Origin: a virus
Length of the DNA: 64,000 nucleotides
Virus record (IMG/VR): IMGVR_UViG_3300025030_000070
Coordinates: 1-64,000 of that record
Reading direction: 5' to 3' (one strand)
The notes under the pieces were generated by a model. It ran no database searches, was not told the DNA's origin, and saw nothing but the letters and a program-made list of their open reading frames with translations. The translations under genes were made by a program, and so were the position numbers. Shown here piece by piece: positions 1 to 7,826 of this stretch; position 1 is the first letter of the stretch; each line of letters opens with the position of its first letter.

Positions 1-156
1 TGGTATGTTGAAGGAAAGCGATGTCATGCTGTCCTTTGCTTTCGCAAAGGACAAACAATAACAAAGAAACCTATTGAATCTAAAACAGAAGCATATAAAA
101 TGATGTGCGATAACCTATCAAAAGGAACTTGTTCATGGGTGGAGAAGTCGAGATGA
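1..156 (+). CDS. C-terminal end of a small phage protein (partial)
   Basis: An open frame runs from base 1 to a TGA at 154-156; the start lies outside the window. The last half (TEAYKMMCDNLSKGTCSWVEK) resembles the small protein at 25889-26137, which has SEAYKMMCLFLKNKKCSWIQK. The two are therefore probably paralogues. The function is not recognised. The stop overlaps the ATG of the next gene (ATGA), as expected for translational coupling. Confidence 0.6.
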   Translation, partial: WYVEGKRCHAVLCFRKGQTITKKPIESKTEAYKMMCDNLSKGTCSWVEKSR

Positions 157-704
157 CACTATATTCAATTGGTATGCTTATTGATACCCTAGACGAGAAA
201 ATTGGAATAGGTAGAATTTTAAACAAGCGAGATTGTCTTCCAACTGAGCCCATTGATTATTGGGGCAATCATACTAAAAAACAGCCAAAGCCATGTATAG
301 ATGGATATCTTACAACAACATATACATGTTCTTTTCCTAAGATAAAGGAAATTTTTGAATACGAAGAAGACTATTTGTTATATTGTCTAAAACAAAAACT
401 AATCAAAATATATAAGCAGGAAAATGATTCGCTTTGGAATGAAAGAAAAAAAATAAAACTTGGTGTAGGAGATTTGTTAATCATTGATGGAATGCCATTG
501 CTAATAACAAAAATTAACAATGATATGCTTCGTTGTTTAAATCAATATGATTGTGATTGTACGTTTTTTGCTCATTCATGTTCTAGGAAAATTAGTTTGA
601 GTTTTAGAAACATTGAAGAGTTGAAATATATGAAAGTTTTTGATTTCCCTAGCAGGGTGGACATTATCAAGAGAAAAAATATAAAATATGACTGTCAAAT
701 ATAA
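153..704 (+). CDS. Hypothetical protein, 183 aa
   Basis: The frame is open from 129, but ATG 153 overlaps the previous stop (ATGA) and is the better start. The C-terminal part has a KLGVGDLLIIDG stretch, like the VGD/EGD stretches of the next genes (688 and 2286). This suggests a family of small beta-rich proteins, but the function is unknown. The stop overlaps the next gene by 17 bases. Confidence 0.65.
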   Translation: MTLYSIGMLIDTLDEKIGIGRILNKRDCLPTEPIDYWGNHTKKQPKPCIDGYLTTTYTCSFPKIKEIFEYEEDYLLYCLKQKLIKIYKQENDSLWNERKKIKLGVGDLLIIDGMPLLITKINNDMLRCLNQYDCDCTFFAHSCSRKISLSFRNIEELKYMKVFDFPSRVDIIKRKNIKYDCQI

Positions 705-1035
705 CCCTCATTCAATGAGAACAATTTCTGCCTTCAATGAAGGGGATCTTATTTTTATAAAAAAAGATCCAGGTTTGGCATTATATTTTCCAGGACAATC
801 TCACTCAGACATTGTTATTTTGTTATGTTCGAAACGATATTTATCTAGGGAAGAGTTTGACAGAAAGAATATGATTCCTTATATTGAAACATGGATTTAT
901 ACATACAGAAACATAGGCCACACTTGGATTAAACTTCCTCTCAAAACTGGCAATATTGTTGAACAAGAATTACAAAGTATTTTAATCGAAAGAAACTATC
1001 GAGTAATATCTAAAAAGATTCCAAATAAATGTTAA
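688..1035 (+). CDS. Hypothetical protein, 115 aa
   Basis: The gene overlaps both neighbours in a tight + strand run. Near the N-terminus it carries an FNEGDLIFIKKDPG segment similar in style to the GD-containing small domains next to it. No catalytic motif or membrane segment is visible. The function is unknown. Confidence 0.6.
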   Translation: MTVKYNPHSMRTISAFNEGDLIFIKKDPGLALYFPGQSHSDIVILLCSKRYLSREEFDRKNMIPYIETWIYTYRNIGHTWIKLPLKTGNIVEQELQSILIERNYRVISKKIPNKC

Positions 1036-1277
1036 TTTCAGGACAAAAAAATTTCTTAGAAATAGGCGATATGTATGTTGACAATGTAGCAACAATAAAA
1101 GTTGTTGGATTTGTGAGTTCAACATATATGAATGGAGAAGATAACATCTTTGTTATTAAGCTTATCAACTCATCAAAAAAAGGAAAATACTGGCACATTT
1201 CTGAAAACAATATTAAGGATATGATAAAAAATGGTGAAGGAAAAATTTTCAAACAACATAAATGTAAAACGATTTAA
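1029..1277 (+). CDS. Hypothetical protein, 82 aa
   Basis: A short soluble protein whose ATG overlaps the preceding stop by a few bases. The alternating hydrophobic pattern suggests beta strands. It may belong to the same group of small GD-type proteins, but the similarity is weak. The following lipoprotein gene starts inside its 3' end. Confidence 0.55.
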   Translation: MLISGQKNFLEIGDMYVDNVATIKVVGFVSSTYMNGEDNIFVIKLINSSKKGKYWHISENNIKDMIKNGEGKIFKQHKCKTI

Positions 1278-2295
1278 TATAATTTTGATAGCTATATTGA
1301 ATTCTTGTTCAGATGATTCGAATCTGCACAAAGTGCCTGTTCCTTGTTTCCAAAATTCTGATTATACTTTGCTTGGAAAGCATTGCGATTGGAATGGAGC
1401 TGTTGCGAAAACATCTACTGGATCTTGTGATTTGGGCACCTTTGTATGTAAATCAGAAAATGTTATTTGTGTTGGAGCTGTTTATCCAACACTAGAAGCA
1501 TGTGATTATAGAGATAATGATTGTGATGGTAAAATAGATAATCTCGTCGATGCTCCTTTAGAACTTTGCTACGAAGGCATACCTGAAACAGCAATTCATC
1601 CACCATGCAGAGCCGGCATCAAGATGTGTAAGCGAGGACATTGGAAATGTGAAGGACAAATATTGCCTGGTTCACGTGATATATGTGCAGATCTTATTGA
1701 CAATGATTGTAATGGAATAATAGATGATTCGACGGAACCAGATGAAGATCGACGTTATGACATTATATTAATAGTTGACAGATCTGGATCGATGGGGCAA
1801 TATATGCTCGATATTAAAACAACATTACTTTCAGCTTCTGTTTTAGATACAAATTTCTACAAAATTTGGTTGTTTGATTTGCCTCTAACAAATGGAGATA
1901 TATATGGTCCCAACGTCAAGTGTCATGGATTAGATCCAACATATCCTTTGCGTTCTTGTGAATTTAATGATTTAATTCTTGCGGCAGATGAAATTGATGC
2001 GTCTCATGGAGCAACAGAATTGAGTTATGATATTCTTTATGATATTGCGACAAATAGAATTCAATTTGACTGGACAAAAGATGCCGCTAGATATGTTTTA
2101 TTGTTTGCTGATGAGGACGGACAAACACAAAATTCAATAACAGAATCTCAAGTGTCTTTACTGTATAAAGACATACATTTTATTGGTTTCGTAGTAGAGA
2201 GTAATGATTTTGATGACATTGGACAAATATTTGATTTAGAAGCAGTAGACATAAACGAGCAATTTGAAAAGAATGTGATTAATATATGTCGATGA
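1231..2295 (+). CDS. Predicted lipoprotein with MopE-like repeats and a von Willebrand factor A domain
   Basis: 354 aa. The N-terminus is basic, then has a hydrophobic stretch ending in a lipobox-like LNSC (about residue 25), so lipidation and export are likely. Two Cys/Asp-rich repeats follow, with DNDCDGKIDN near residue 96 and DNDCNGIIDD near 158; this pattern is known from MopE-type metal-binding repeats. From about residue 178 comes a vWA domain: IILIVDRSGSM gives the DxSxS of a MIDAS metal site. The vWA fold usually binds protein ligands through a divalent metal, so a role in adhesion or surface interaction is inferred. The start overlaps the previous gene by 47 bases; a later start would lose the signal sequence. 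Confidence 0.75.
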   Translation: MVKEKFSNNINVKRFNIILIAILNSCSDDSNLHKVPVPCFQNSDYTLLGKHCDWNGAVAKTSTGSCDLGTFVCKSENVICVGAVYPTLEACDYRDNDCDGKIDNLVDAPLELCYEGIPETAIHPPCRAGIKMCKRGHWKCEGQILPGSRDICADLIDNDCNGIIDDSTEPDEDRRYDIILIVDRSGSMGQYMLDIKTTLLSASVLDTNFYKIWLFDLPLTNGDIYGPNVKCHGLDPTYPLRSCEFNDLILAADEIDASHGATELSYDILYDIATNRIQFDWTKDAARYVLLFADEDGQTQNSITESQVSLLYKDIHFIGFVVESNDFDDIGQIFDLEAVDINEQFEKNVINICR

Positions 2296-2510
2296 CAGAA
2301 CAATGTGACTTCAGAGTTGGAGATTTATTTCGAAACATTCTGAATATTTATTTAATAGTTAAAATAAACAAAGAAGAATCCTCTTGTACGCTTTTTGTTC
2401 CGACATTTCGTGTAGGTAAAAAATATATTCAATTGCGATTCAAAAACTTAAAAAATTTCTTACAGTGTAACATGTGGGAGCGTATTCCTAGAAAAACACA
2501 CACAAGATAA
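2286..2510 (+). CDS. Hypothetical protein, 74 aa
   Basis: Two in-frame ATGs exist (2286 and 2292); the second makes an ATGA overlap with the preceding stop. It contains FRVGDLFRN, like the GD segments of the genes at 153 and 688. The C-terminus is basic. No function can be assigned. Confidence 0.55.
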   Translation: MSMTEQCDFRVGDLFRNILNIYLIVKINKEESSCTLFVPTFRVGKKYIQLRFKNLKNFLQCNMWERIPRKTHTR

Positions 2511-2521
2511 TGGTTTTCACG

Positions 2522-2579
2522 AAATCGACTGTTCAGTGTTTTGTTCAGTATTGTTATTTTTCTTGAGATATGAGATATT
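2522..2579 (+). promoter_or_regulatory. Candidate promoter with upstream motif
   Basis: TTGTTA at 2551-2556 is followed after 17 bases by GATATT (2574-2579), just upstream of the gene at 2586. An AAATCGAC block lies at 2522-2529. The same layout, with the same -35 and the same upstream block at nearly the same distance, recurs at 2786-2842. Confidence 0.45.
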
Positions 2580-2585
2580 AACAAT

Positions 2586-2774
2586 ATGAAGATGATTGAA
2601 TTCGATGAATTTGATTTCAACACTGAATATGATAATACGGGCGACATTGAGCCACATGTAGGTGTATGTAAAAAGACGGCACTTGACTATCCTGGCATTC
2701 GTATTGTTTTGGGTCGACCAATTAAAGGTGATCCAAAGTGCGAAGCTGAAACACTAGATATTGAACTATTGTAG
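2586..2774 (+). CDS. Hypothetical acidic protein, 62 aa
   Basis: A small acidic protein (EFDEFDFNTEYDNTGDIE near the start) preceded by a candidate promoter. It stands alone between two promoter-like spacers of similar design. The function is unknown. Confidence 0.5.
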   Translation: MKMIEFDEFDFNTEYDNTGDIEPHVGVCKKTALDYPGIRIVLGRPIKGDPKCEAETLDIELL

Positions 2775-2785
2775 GGTTTCCAAGG

Positions 2786-2842
2786 AAATCGACATGATTA
2801 GGGTTTCTGCTAATTGTTATTATTATTCAATTGTGAGATTAT
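2786..2842 (+). promoter_or_regulatory. Candidate promoter with upstream motif (second copy)
   Basis: TTGTTA at 2814-2819, 17 bases, then GATTAT at 2837-2842; AAATCGAC at 2786-2793. It sits directly upstream of the gene at 2849 and copies the arrangement seen at 2522-2579. Confidence 0.45.
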
Positions 2843-2848
2843 AGAAAC

Positions 2849-3124
2849 ATGTCAAGCACAATGACAATTGAAAACGGAGATAAAATGGAAAAAATGAAGA
2901 AAACGAAACAACAAGATGCTGTGGTTCGATACCTCTCTGGATATGAGTGTGCTCGAACCGACAAGGAACGATATGGATGGGCTTGGACAGACGATAATCT
3001 TTCAGAGCATCTTCGTCTTGGCGGTAGCAATAAGCATTGGATTGATGGATATAGTGATTGCCTCGAAGGCAATGAAATGAAGTATTCTTTCGAAGATGCG
3101 CTCGCAAGTGGTGCGATTGGATAA
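2849..3124 (+). CDS. Hypothetical protein, 91 aa
   Basis: A soluble charged protein with a central segment rich in Trp and Gly (YGWAWTDDNLSEHL). It follows a candidate promoter and is separated by 7 bases from the protease-like gene at 3132. The function is not recognised. Confidence 0.6.
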   Translation: MSSTMTIENGDKMEKMKKTKQQDAVVRYLSGYECARTDKERYGWAWTDDNLSEHLRLGGSNKHWIDGYSDCLEGNEMKYSFEDALASGAIG

Positions 3125-3131
3125 AGGAAAT

Positions 3132-3611
3132 ATGCCTCGCTACGTCATTCAGCCACATGAAACTACATGCGCGCCAACTGCCATCATTAATGCTGGTAAA
3201 TGGGCAGGCAAAAACCTTACAATCAGGCGCGATTATACTCGTATTGTTTTGGAGTCACGTTCTTCTGAAGAAGGTACTTCATATGGAAACATTGACAGAG
3301 TTTTGAGAGATAATCTTTCTGACTACTTGATCGTCAAAAAGCCAAGAAATCCTTGGCACTTTTCTGTCAGGGAACATATTAAGAAAGGCGGCGCGGCCTT
3401 AATCTCATATTCGTATGACACTCAAGATAAAACAAAAGGATGTTCTTATGAGGAACATATTGCTCTTTTCACAGAGATAAATAAGTCGCGATGGCTTGGA
3501 CACAATGTGTTTGAAAACGAATCTAATTCATGGTTAAAGGAAAAAGACATACTTGACATGTTCTATAAACATACAAAAGTTGTTGTTTGGCTTTTGACAA
3601 GGAGAAAATAA
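3132..3611 (+). CDS. C39-like / papain-like cysteine peptidase, 159 aa
   Basis: ATG 3132 is preceded by AAAGGAAA at good spacing and is preferred over the upstream in-frame start at 3096. The protein has a Cys in HETTCAPTAIINAGKW near the N-terminus, a His in EEHIALFTEI about two-thirds along, and an Asn in FENESNSW just after. This order fits the Cys-His-Asn/Asp triad of C39-type bacteriocin peptidases and related papain-like enzymes. It could process a phage or host peptide. It has no signal peptide and is therefore probably cytoplasmic. The assignment is from motifs only. Confidence 0.6.
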   Translation: MPRYVIQPHETTCAPTAIINAGKWAGKNLTIRRDYTRIVLESRSSEEGTSYGNIDRVLRDNLSDYLIVKKPRNPWHFSVREHIKKGGAALISYSYDTQDKTKGCSYEEHIALFTEINKSRWLGHNVFENESNSWLKEKDILDMFYKHTKVVVWLLTRRK

Positions 3612-3613
3612 AT

Positions 3614-4063
3614 ATGGTATCTGAATATCAAGACAGAATTATGAAGATGGGCAACATTCAATTTGAGGATATCCAAGATACTGATATTCTTACATTCGAG
3701 GCATGGGAGCAAGGTTTCGGTCAGCGATGTATGTATTATCTCTATTCTTCAAATGGAGATTTGAAGGACGTTGTTTGTGGGAAATTTATTCCTCTTTCTG
3801 AAAAGAAATTTGGGCGCCCGGACATAGGATGGAGAAAAAGACTTGTAGTAGATCCGGAACTTTATCCAAAGAAGGAAAAGTCTTCAAAAAAGAAGCTAGA
3901 ATTTTCTAAGAAAGAACAAATTCCTCTTTCTAACAAAGAGAAAACTCCATCTTCTGGGAAAAGACGCTATAATATGTCTCCAGAGGACGCTCTTCGAAGA
4001 AAAGAAAGAATGCGAGAAGTGGCGAAACGCTATTGGGCAAAGAAAAAGGGAATTGTTCTCTAA
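3614..4063 (+). CDS. Lysine-rich hypothetical protein, 149 aa
   Basis: ATG 3614 has AAGGAG 10 bases upstream and is chosen over an earlier frame start. A globular N-terminal part is followed by a strongly basic Lys/Ser linker and an end of the form RERMREVAKRYWAKKK. A similar basic YW-containing tail ends the protein at 19866-20228 (LRMQKYWEDKKK). Nucleic-acid binding is possible but not shown. Confidence 0.6.
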   Translation: MVSEYQDRIMKMGNIQFEDIQDTDILTFEAWEQGFGQRCMYYLYSSNGDLKDVVCGKFIPLSEKKFGRPDIGWRKRLVVDPELYPKKEKSSKKKLEFSKKEQIPLSNKEKTPSSGKRRYNMSPEDALRRKERMREVAKRYWAKKKGIVL

Positions 4064-4085
4064 TAATTTGAGGAGTAATTATACA

Positions 4086-4370
4086 ATGAGCGCCCGCAGA
4101 TTTGTTTTAGAACGAAAAGAAGATATACATGGGAACAGTGGAACTGGGACTGTTGCCGAGGGATGTGAATTTGAAAATGGATGGGTTGCTTTAACTTGGG
4201 CATCACAATATTCAAGCGGAACCTGGTTTCCTTCAATCCACAATCTAAAACATCTACATGGACACGAAGGGAGAACGAGGGTTCTTTGGATAGACCCTCC
4301 AGATAAAAATGATATTGAAGAAGTCAAAGAAAATCTTAAAAAAGATAACAAAGAAACTAACAATAGTTAG
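4086..4370 (+). CDS. Hypothetical protein, 94 aa
   Basis: ATG 4086 has an AGGAG site 16 bases upstream; the frame opens earlier without a good site. It contains a Gly/Trp-rich middle (WVALTWASQYSSGTWFPS) and a charged tail. No function can be assigned. Confidence 0.6.
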   Translation: MSARRFVLERKEDIHGNSGTGTVAEGCEFENGWVALTWASQYSSGTWFPSIHNLKHLHGHEGRTRVLWIDPPDKNDIEEVKENLKKDNKETNNS

Positions 4371-4446
4371 TTTAGCAATTATTCTTGCTCCAATCCCTCT
4401 CATTGGTGCGGGATTGATATGGATATGTTCTAAAAAAGGAGATTAA
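4309..4446 (+). CDS. Small basic single-pass membrane protein, 45 aa
   Basis: This frame overlaps the end of the preceding gene in another register. The peptide starts with about 17 residues rich in Lys, then a hydrophobic stretch (VSLAIILAPIPLIGAGLIWI) and a short CSKKGD end. Such a layout fits a small inner-membrane protein. The start has no strong Shine-Dalgarno and would depend on coupling. Holin or spanin roles cannot be claimed. Confidence 0.4.
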   Translation: MILKKSKKILKKITKKLTIVSLAIILAPIPLIGAGLIWICSKKGD

Positions 4447-4452
4447 TATATC

Positions 4453-4947
4453 TTGCCTATTAAATACTATTCTATGATAGAAAAATTCAAAATAAAGAGA
4501 AACGATAATCTTCCATTGATTGATGAATGTATACATCGAAGATTGTATAAAATTCGATGTAGAAATCTTAATTATGGTGTTTGGAACAACAAAGCAAAAG
4601 GATTTATTGGGATAAGGGAAAAATTTAAACAAGAATATCTTTTCACTGAATATCATTATGATGTCGATAAATCATATGGAACAGTGTTTGAAGCAATTGA
4701 TACTGGAATTGATGTTCCTGGCGAAATTGAATTACGAGAAAGATTTTCAACAGAAGATGAAATAACTGGACGATTGGTTTTATTTGATGAACCAATTGTT
4801 GACGGCGGAAGAGGATGGTATTTTGTAGATACCAATGAAGCTTCACAAGATATACACCCTGTCAGCAAAAGATATAAACCATTATTTGATTGGTTGACAG
4901 AGAAAGAAAAGGAATTAAATGTCAAATTGTTCAACAATAACAGGTGA
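4453..4947 (+). CDS. Hypothetical protein, 164 aa
   Basis: The TTG at 4453 has AAAAGGAG 11 bases upstream and gives the full frame. ATG 4474 is the alternative but lacks a ribosome binding site. The protein is mixed alpha/beta in character, with no motif recognised. Its 3' end overlaps rtcB by 29 bases, so the two are probably coupled. Confidence 0.6.
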   Translation: MPIKYYSMIEKFKIKRNDNLPLIDECIHRRLYKIRCRNLNYGVWNNKAKGFIGIREKFKQEYLFTEYHYDVDKSYGTVFEAIDTGIDVPGEIELRERFSTEDEITGRLVLFDEPIVDGGRGWYFVDTNEASQDIHPVSKRYKPLFDWLTEKEKELNVKLFNNNR

Positions 4948-6154
4948 AAAATCAAAAGTTCCGATCAAAATTTGGGATGGGAATGGTTCTGTACCAGTGG
5001 AAGATGGCGCAAAAGAACAACTTAAAATGATGTCAGAACTTCCATTTATTCATAAACACATTGCTGTAATGAGTGATTGCCATTGGGGAAATGGTGCCTG
5101 CGTAGGTTCTGTTATTCCAACTGTTGGAGCCATTATTCCTGCGGCTGTTGGTGTAGATTTGGGGTGTGGAATCACGGCAGTTCGTACATCATTACGAGCA
5201 TTAGATCTGCCAGATAATCTTAAGAATATTCGCTCTAGAGTCGAGAGCGAAATTCCACATGGACGCACAGCAGATGGAGGACGTGGGGATTGTGGAGCGT
5301 GGGGAAATCCACCTACTCGTGTACTTGCTATTTGGGGAAATGAACTTGGACCGAAATTTCAATCTATTGTTGAGAAGTATCCTCACATTGAGAAGTCAAA
5401 CAATATAGGACATCTTGGAACGCTCGGAACAGGAAATCATTTCATTGAGATTTGTCTTGACGAGAGTGATTATGTTTGGTTCATGCTTCATTCTGGTTCT
5501 CGTGGTGTTGGGGCAAGAATAGGTGATTTTTTTATCAACAAAGCAAAAGAAGAAATGGAGCGATGGTTTATTCATCTTCCAGACAAGAATCTTGCCTACC
5601 TGGCTGAAGGCTCTCAATACTTTGATGATTATGTTGAGGCAGTAGAGTGGGCTCAACATTTTGCTTCTTGGAATAGAAAAATAATGATGGAAAACGTTAT
5701 TAAATCAGTCCAAGAAGGATTAGGTGGGCATGAGTTTGAGTCAAAACTAGTGACAGTCGATTGTCATCATAACTATATTGCTAGAGAGAACCACTTTGGA
5801 CGCAATGTTTGGATAACCCGTAAAGGCGCTGTAAGAGCGCGCAAAGATGATTTAGGGATCATTCCAGGTTCAATGGGAGTGAAGTCTTTTATTGTGCGTG
5901 GACAGGGGAACAATGATTCATTTCACTCATGCTCTCATGGTGCCGGCCGCAAAATGTCACGAACTGCTGCTAAAGCAAAATTTACATTAGATGATCATAT
6001 CCAAGCAACGAAACATATAGAATGTCGTAAAGATAAAGAAGTTATTGATGAAACGCCTATGGCATACAAAGATATTGATGTTGTTATGACCGCTCAAAGT
6101 GATTTAGTAGAAATTGTACATAAATTGTCTCCTCTCCTTTGTGTTAAAGGATAA
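4919..6154 (+). CDS. rtcB: RNA-splicing ligase RtcB
   Basis: 411 aa, the usual length for RtcB. This GTP- and Mn2+-dependent enzyme joins RNA ends carrying 2',3'-cyclic phosphate or 3'-phosphate to 5'-OH ends. Visible family motifs are MSDCHWGNGACVGSV, GVDLGCGI with the metal Cys, LGTGNHFIE, DCHHNYIARE, GSMGVKSFIVRG, and SHGAGRKMSR carrying the His that is guanylylated. It lies 1.2 kb before a large tRNA array and 2.3 kb before a cREC-type gene. Repair of tRNAs cut by host anticodon nucleases is therefore the likely role (inference). The ATG overlaps the previous gene. Confidence 0.95.
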   Translation: MSNCSTITGEKSKVPIKIWDGNGSVPVEDGAKEQLKMMSELPFIHKHIAVMSDCHWGNGACVGSVIPTVGAIIPAAVGVDLGCGITAVRTSLRALDLPDNLKNIRSRVESEIPHGRTADGGRGDCGAWGNPPTRVLAIWGNELGPKFQSIVEKYPHIEKSNNIGHLGTLGTGNHFIEICLDESDYVWFMLHSGSRGVGARIGDFFINKAKEEMERWFIHLPDKNLAYLAEGSQYFDDYVEAVEWAQHFASWNRKIMMENVIKSVQEGLGGHEFESKLVTVDCHHNYIARENHFGRNVWITRKGAVRARKDDLGIIPGSMGVKSFIVRGQGNNDSFHSCSHGAGRKMSRTAAKAKFTLDDHIQATKHIECRKDKEVIDETPMAYKDIDVVMTAQSDLVEIVHKLSPLLCVKG

Positions 6155-6188
6155 TATGAAAATTATTCGAATAAAGGAAAAATGAAAT

Positions 6189-6407
6189 ATGATAACTCAA
6201 GAAAGAATAAACAAACTATTAGAACAAACTCTTTTCGAACTGGAAGAGAAGACGCCAAATTGGGCAATGATAAAAAGTAATGATAAATTGAGCAGTAGAT
6301 TTGCCAGATGTCTTCCTGTGGGATTACCTTATGAGGAGATTGCGGCAGTTATGAAAGAGTTTAATGAAAGGATATTGTATGAACTTAGACCAGAACCAAG
6401 AACTTGA
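6189..6407 (+). CDS. Hypothetical protein, 72 aa
   Basis: An acidic, mainly helical small protein with AAGGAAAA upstream of its ATG. Its last codons overlap the next gene. Nothing indicates a function. Confidence 0.55.
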   Translation: MITQERINKLLEQTLFELEEKTPNWAMIKSNDKLSSRFARCLPVGLPYEEIAAVMKEFNERILYELRPEPRT

Positions 6408-6603
6408 TTCCAAGACAGAAAAAAGTAAAATGTATCATGTTCGGTTTCTCGACAAAGAGGAAATGAAATGGTATACATTGACGGATGAGAAAGTCTCAAG
6501 AGAGGAAGCAGAGAAAATATATAACGAGCAAACATATCATGGTTCACTTTATTACGATCCAAAATCAGAAGATTCTCTCCTATTTGAAATAAATGAAGCA
6601 TAA
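6379..6603 (+). CDS. Hypothetical protein, 74 aa
   Basis: ATG 6379 has GAAAGGA upstream and overlaps the preceding gene. The protein is hydrophilic, rich in Glu and Lys, with a short KMYHVRFLDKEEMKWYTL beta-like stretch. The function is unknown. Confidence 0.55.
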   Translation: MNLDQNQELDSKTEKSKMYHVRFLDKEEMKWYTLTDEKVSREEAEKIYNEQTYHGSLYYDPKSEDSLLFEINEA

Positions 6604-6612
6604 TTATAGTTG

Positions 6613-7002
6613 ATGAAATTCATATCAACTGTATCAATCGACGCTCTTCTTGAATCACATCCAGCAATTTTCAAAGACGTTTGTTATCCAATTTTCATCA
6701 GTGAAGGTTGGTTCCAAATCATAAAAGATTTATGTTCGTGTCTCAATATTCACGTTATCGATCAAAATTTATCTTTTTCGATTCTAAATGTTGAAAATAA
6801 ATTCGGCACACTATATATAGCAAAAAAGGGAGGAGACTATTTCACTCACAAAGCAATTCATTTTGCCGAACAATTGAGTTACAGGACGTGTGAACAATGT
6901 GGGAATAGAGGCAGTCTTCACTCTTCAAATGTAACACAATTCACACGTTATGCGACATTGTGCGATGTGGACGCACTTAAGAGACTATATAGGAGAGTAT
7001 AA
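6613..7002 (+). CDS. Hypothetical protein with a short CxxC motif, 129 aa
   Basis: ATG 6613 is used rather than the TTG three bases earlier. The C-terminal third holds CEQCGNRGSLH followed by a single Cys near ATLCDV, which may make a partial zinc site. Phage proteins of this layout are common, but no role is known to me. Confidence 0.6.
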   Translation: MKFISTVSIDALLESHPAIFKDVCYPIFISEGWFQIIKDLCSCLNIHVIDQNLSFSILNVENKFGTLYIAKKGGDYFTHKAIHFAEQLSYRTCEQCGNRGSLHSSNVTQFTRYATLCDVDALKRLYRRV

Positions 7003-7005
7003 GAT

Positions 7006-7203
7006 ATGGATACCAATGTAGGACAAGTAGAAACCCTTATGACTTTATTCGCTCTAGGATGCGCTCTGGCACTCTATTTCGTTTCGATATCCTCTTCCAC
7101 ACTATGGCAATTGCAACGAACCCATGAGCCCTTTAAACGCATTAGCGATAGCCCATTGAATACTGGTCTTGAAGACAGATACCAACCCACCACATTAGGG
7201 TAA
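7006..7203 (+). CDS. Small membrane protein, 65 aa
   Basis: AGGAGAG lies upstream of the ATG. Residues about 10-30 (TLMTLFALGCALALYFVSI) form one clear transmembrane segment, followed by a polar tail. It is the last gene before the tRNA array. Confidence 0.6.
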   Translation: MDTNVGQVETLMTLFALGCALALYFVSISSSTLWQLQRTHEPFKRISDSPLNTGLEDRYQPTTLG

Positions 7204-7204
7204 A

Positions 7205-7240
7205 CCCTCGATCAAAAAAGTGAAAAAAGTTGATCGGGGG
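7205..7240. terminator. Inverted repeat between gene block and tRNA array
   Basis: An 11-bp stem (7205-7215 with 7230-7240, one G-T pair) encloses a 14-base A-rich loop. No T-run follows, so it is not a classical terminator. It could end the upstream transcript by another mechanism or insulate the promoter that begins 4 bases later. Confidence 0.4.
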
Positions 7241-7243
7241 GTG

Positions 7244-7272
7244 TTGACAAACTCTTGATGATGAGTTATTAT
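7244..7272 (+). promoter_or_regulatory. Sigma-70-type promoter for the tRNA array
   Basis: TTGACA (7244-7249), 17-base spacer, TATTAT (7267-7272). The -35 is perfect and the -10 differs from TATAAT by one base. It lies about 95 bases upstream of the first tRNA. Confidence 0.75.
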
Positions 7273-7364
7273 GTTTTTAGAAAATGAGAAAAGAGATCAA
7301 AAACGCTCTACCGGAGTTGACAAAGACAAAGAATAAGCGTAAAGTGAATGGACGATGAAAATAA

Positions 7365-7435
7365 CCGCCTGTGGGCCTAGTTGGTTCAGGAGTTCTTATA
7401 AAGCTCCCGGCATGGTGCGATTCCATGCAGGCGGA
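7365..7435 (+). tRNA. tRNA-Ile(UAU), probable
   Basis: A perfect 7-bp acceptor stem (CCGCCTG/CAGGCGG) and anticodon loop CTTATAA give anticodon UAU. The T-stem is CATGG/CCATG with loop TGCGATT, in which position 55 is G rather than T. The D-arm pairs poorly. No CCA is encoded. First gene of the array. Confidence 0.7.
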
Positions 7436-7590
7436 TTGAAAAGGCTCAAGCCTTTTCAACCTTAATCAATTGTGATTAGGGGAATGACAACTTAGCTGAC
7501 ACGGAGACGGTTTATCGTCTTGTGCCGAAAGGGTTGAGGCTTGGAAAATGGCCTTGGTAAAACAGCGGGTTTGTGTCTGTGACAATTGAA
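7436..7590 (+). ncRNA. Structured spacer RNA after tRNA-Ile
   Basis: Directly after the tRNA discriminator comes an 11-bp hairpin (7436-7459, two-base loop), then a 9-bp hairpin (7461-7482). A further paired region has AGACG/CGTCT at its core. A CAATTGT/ACAATTG pair could close the second half. No ORF is present. The role is unknown; it may guide 3' processing or be a separate RNA. Confidence 0.4.
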
Positions 7591-7602
7591 TAATTGCCAA
7601 AT

Positions 7603-7675
7603 GCAATGCTAGTGTTTAATGGTAGCATTTTAGGCTTCCAACCTAAAGGTAAGAGTTCGAGTCTCTTGCATTGCT
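7603..7675 (+). tRNA. tRNA-Gly(UCC)
   Basis: Acceptor GCAATGC/GCATTGC; anticodon stem TTAGG/CCTAA with loop CTTCCAA (UCC); T-arm AAGAG/CTCTT with normal loop TTCGAGT; discriminator T. Confidence 0.9.
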
Positions 7676-7700
7676 ATGTTTTGACGCGTTCAAAAATTAT

Positions 7701-7773
7701 GCCCTTATCAGCTAATGGCTAGGCTAAGAGTCTTTCACACTCTCAATCTCGGGTTCGATTCCCAGTAAGGGCA
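7701..7773 (+). tRNA. tRNA-Glu(UUC)
   Basis: Acceptor GCCCTTA/TAAGGGC; anticodon loop CTTTCAC in an AGAGT/ACTCT stem gives UUC. T-loop TTCGATT with one mismatch in the T-stem; discriminator A. Confidence 0.88.
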
Positions 7774-7826
7774 TCCCGCTTTATGTCGTAAGCTCTTTGG
7801 CGGATGATAAATTAAAGAGCTTCAAT
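7774..7826 (+). ncRNA. Structured spacer after tRNA-Glu
   Basis: A 9-bp stem AAGCTCTTT/AAAGAGCTT encloses a 15-base loop. The TATG..GTAAGCT..GGCGGA succession resembles part of the larger element at 11008-11180. It contains no ORF. Confidence 0.35.
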
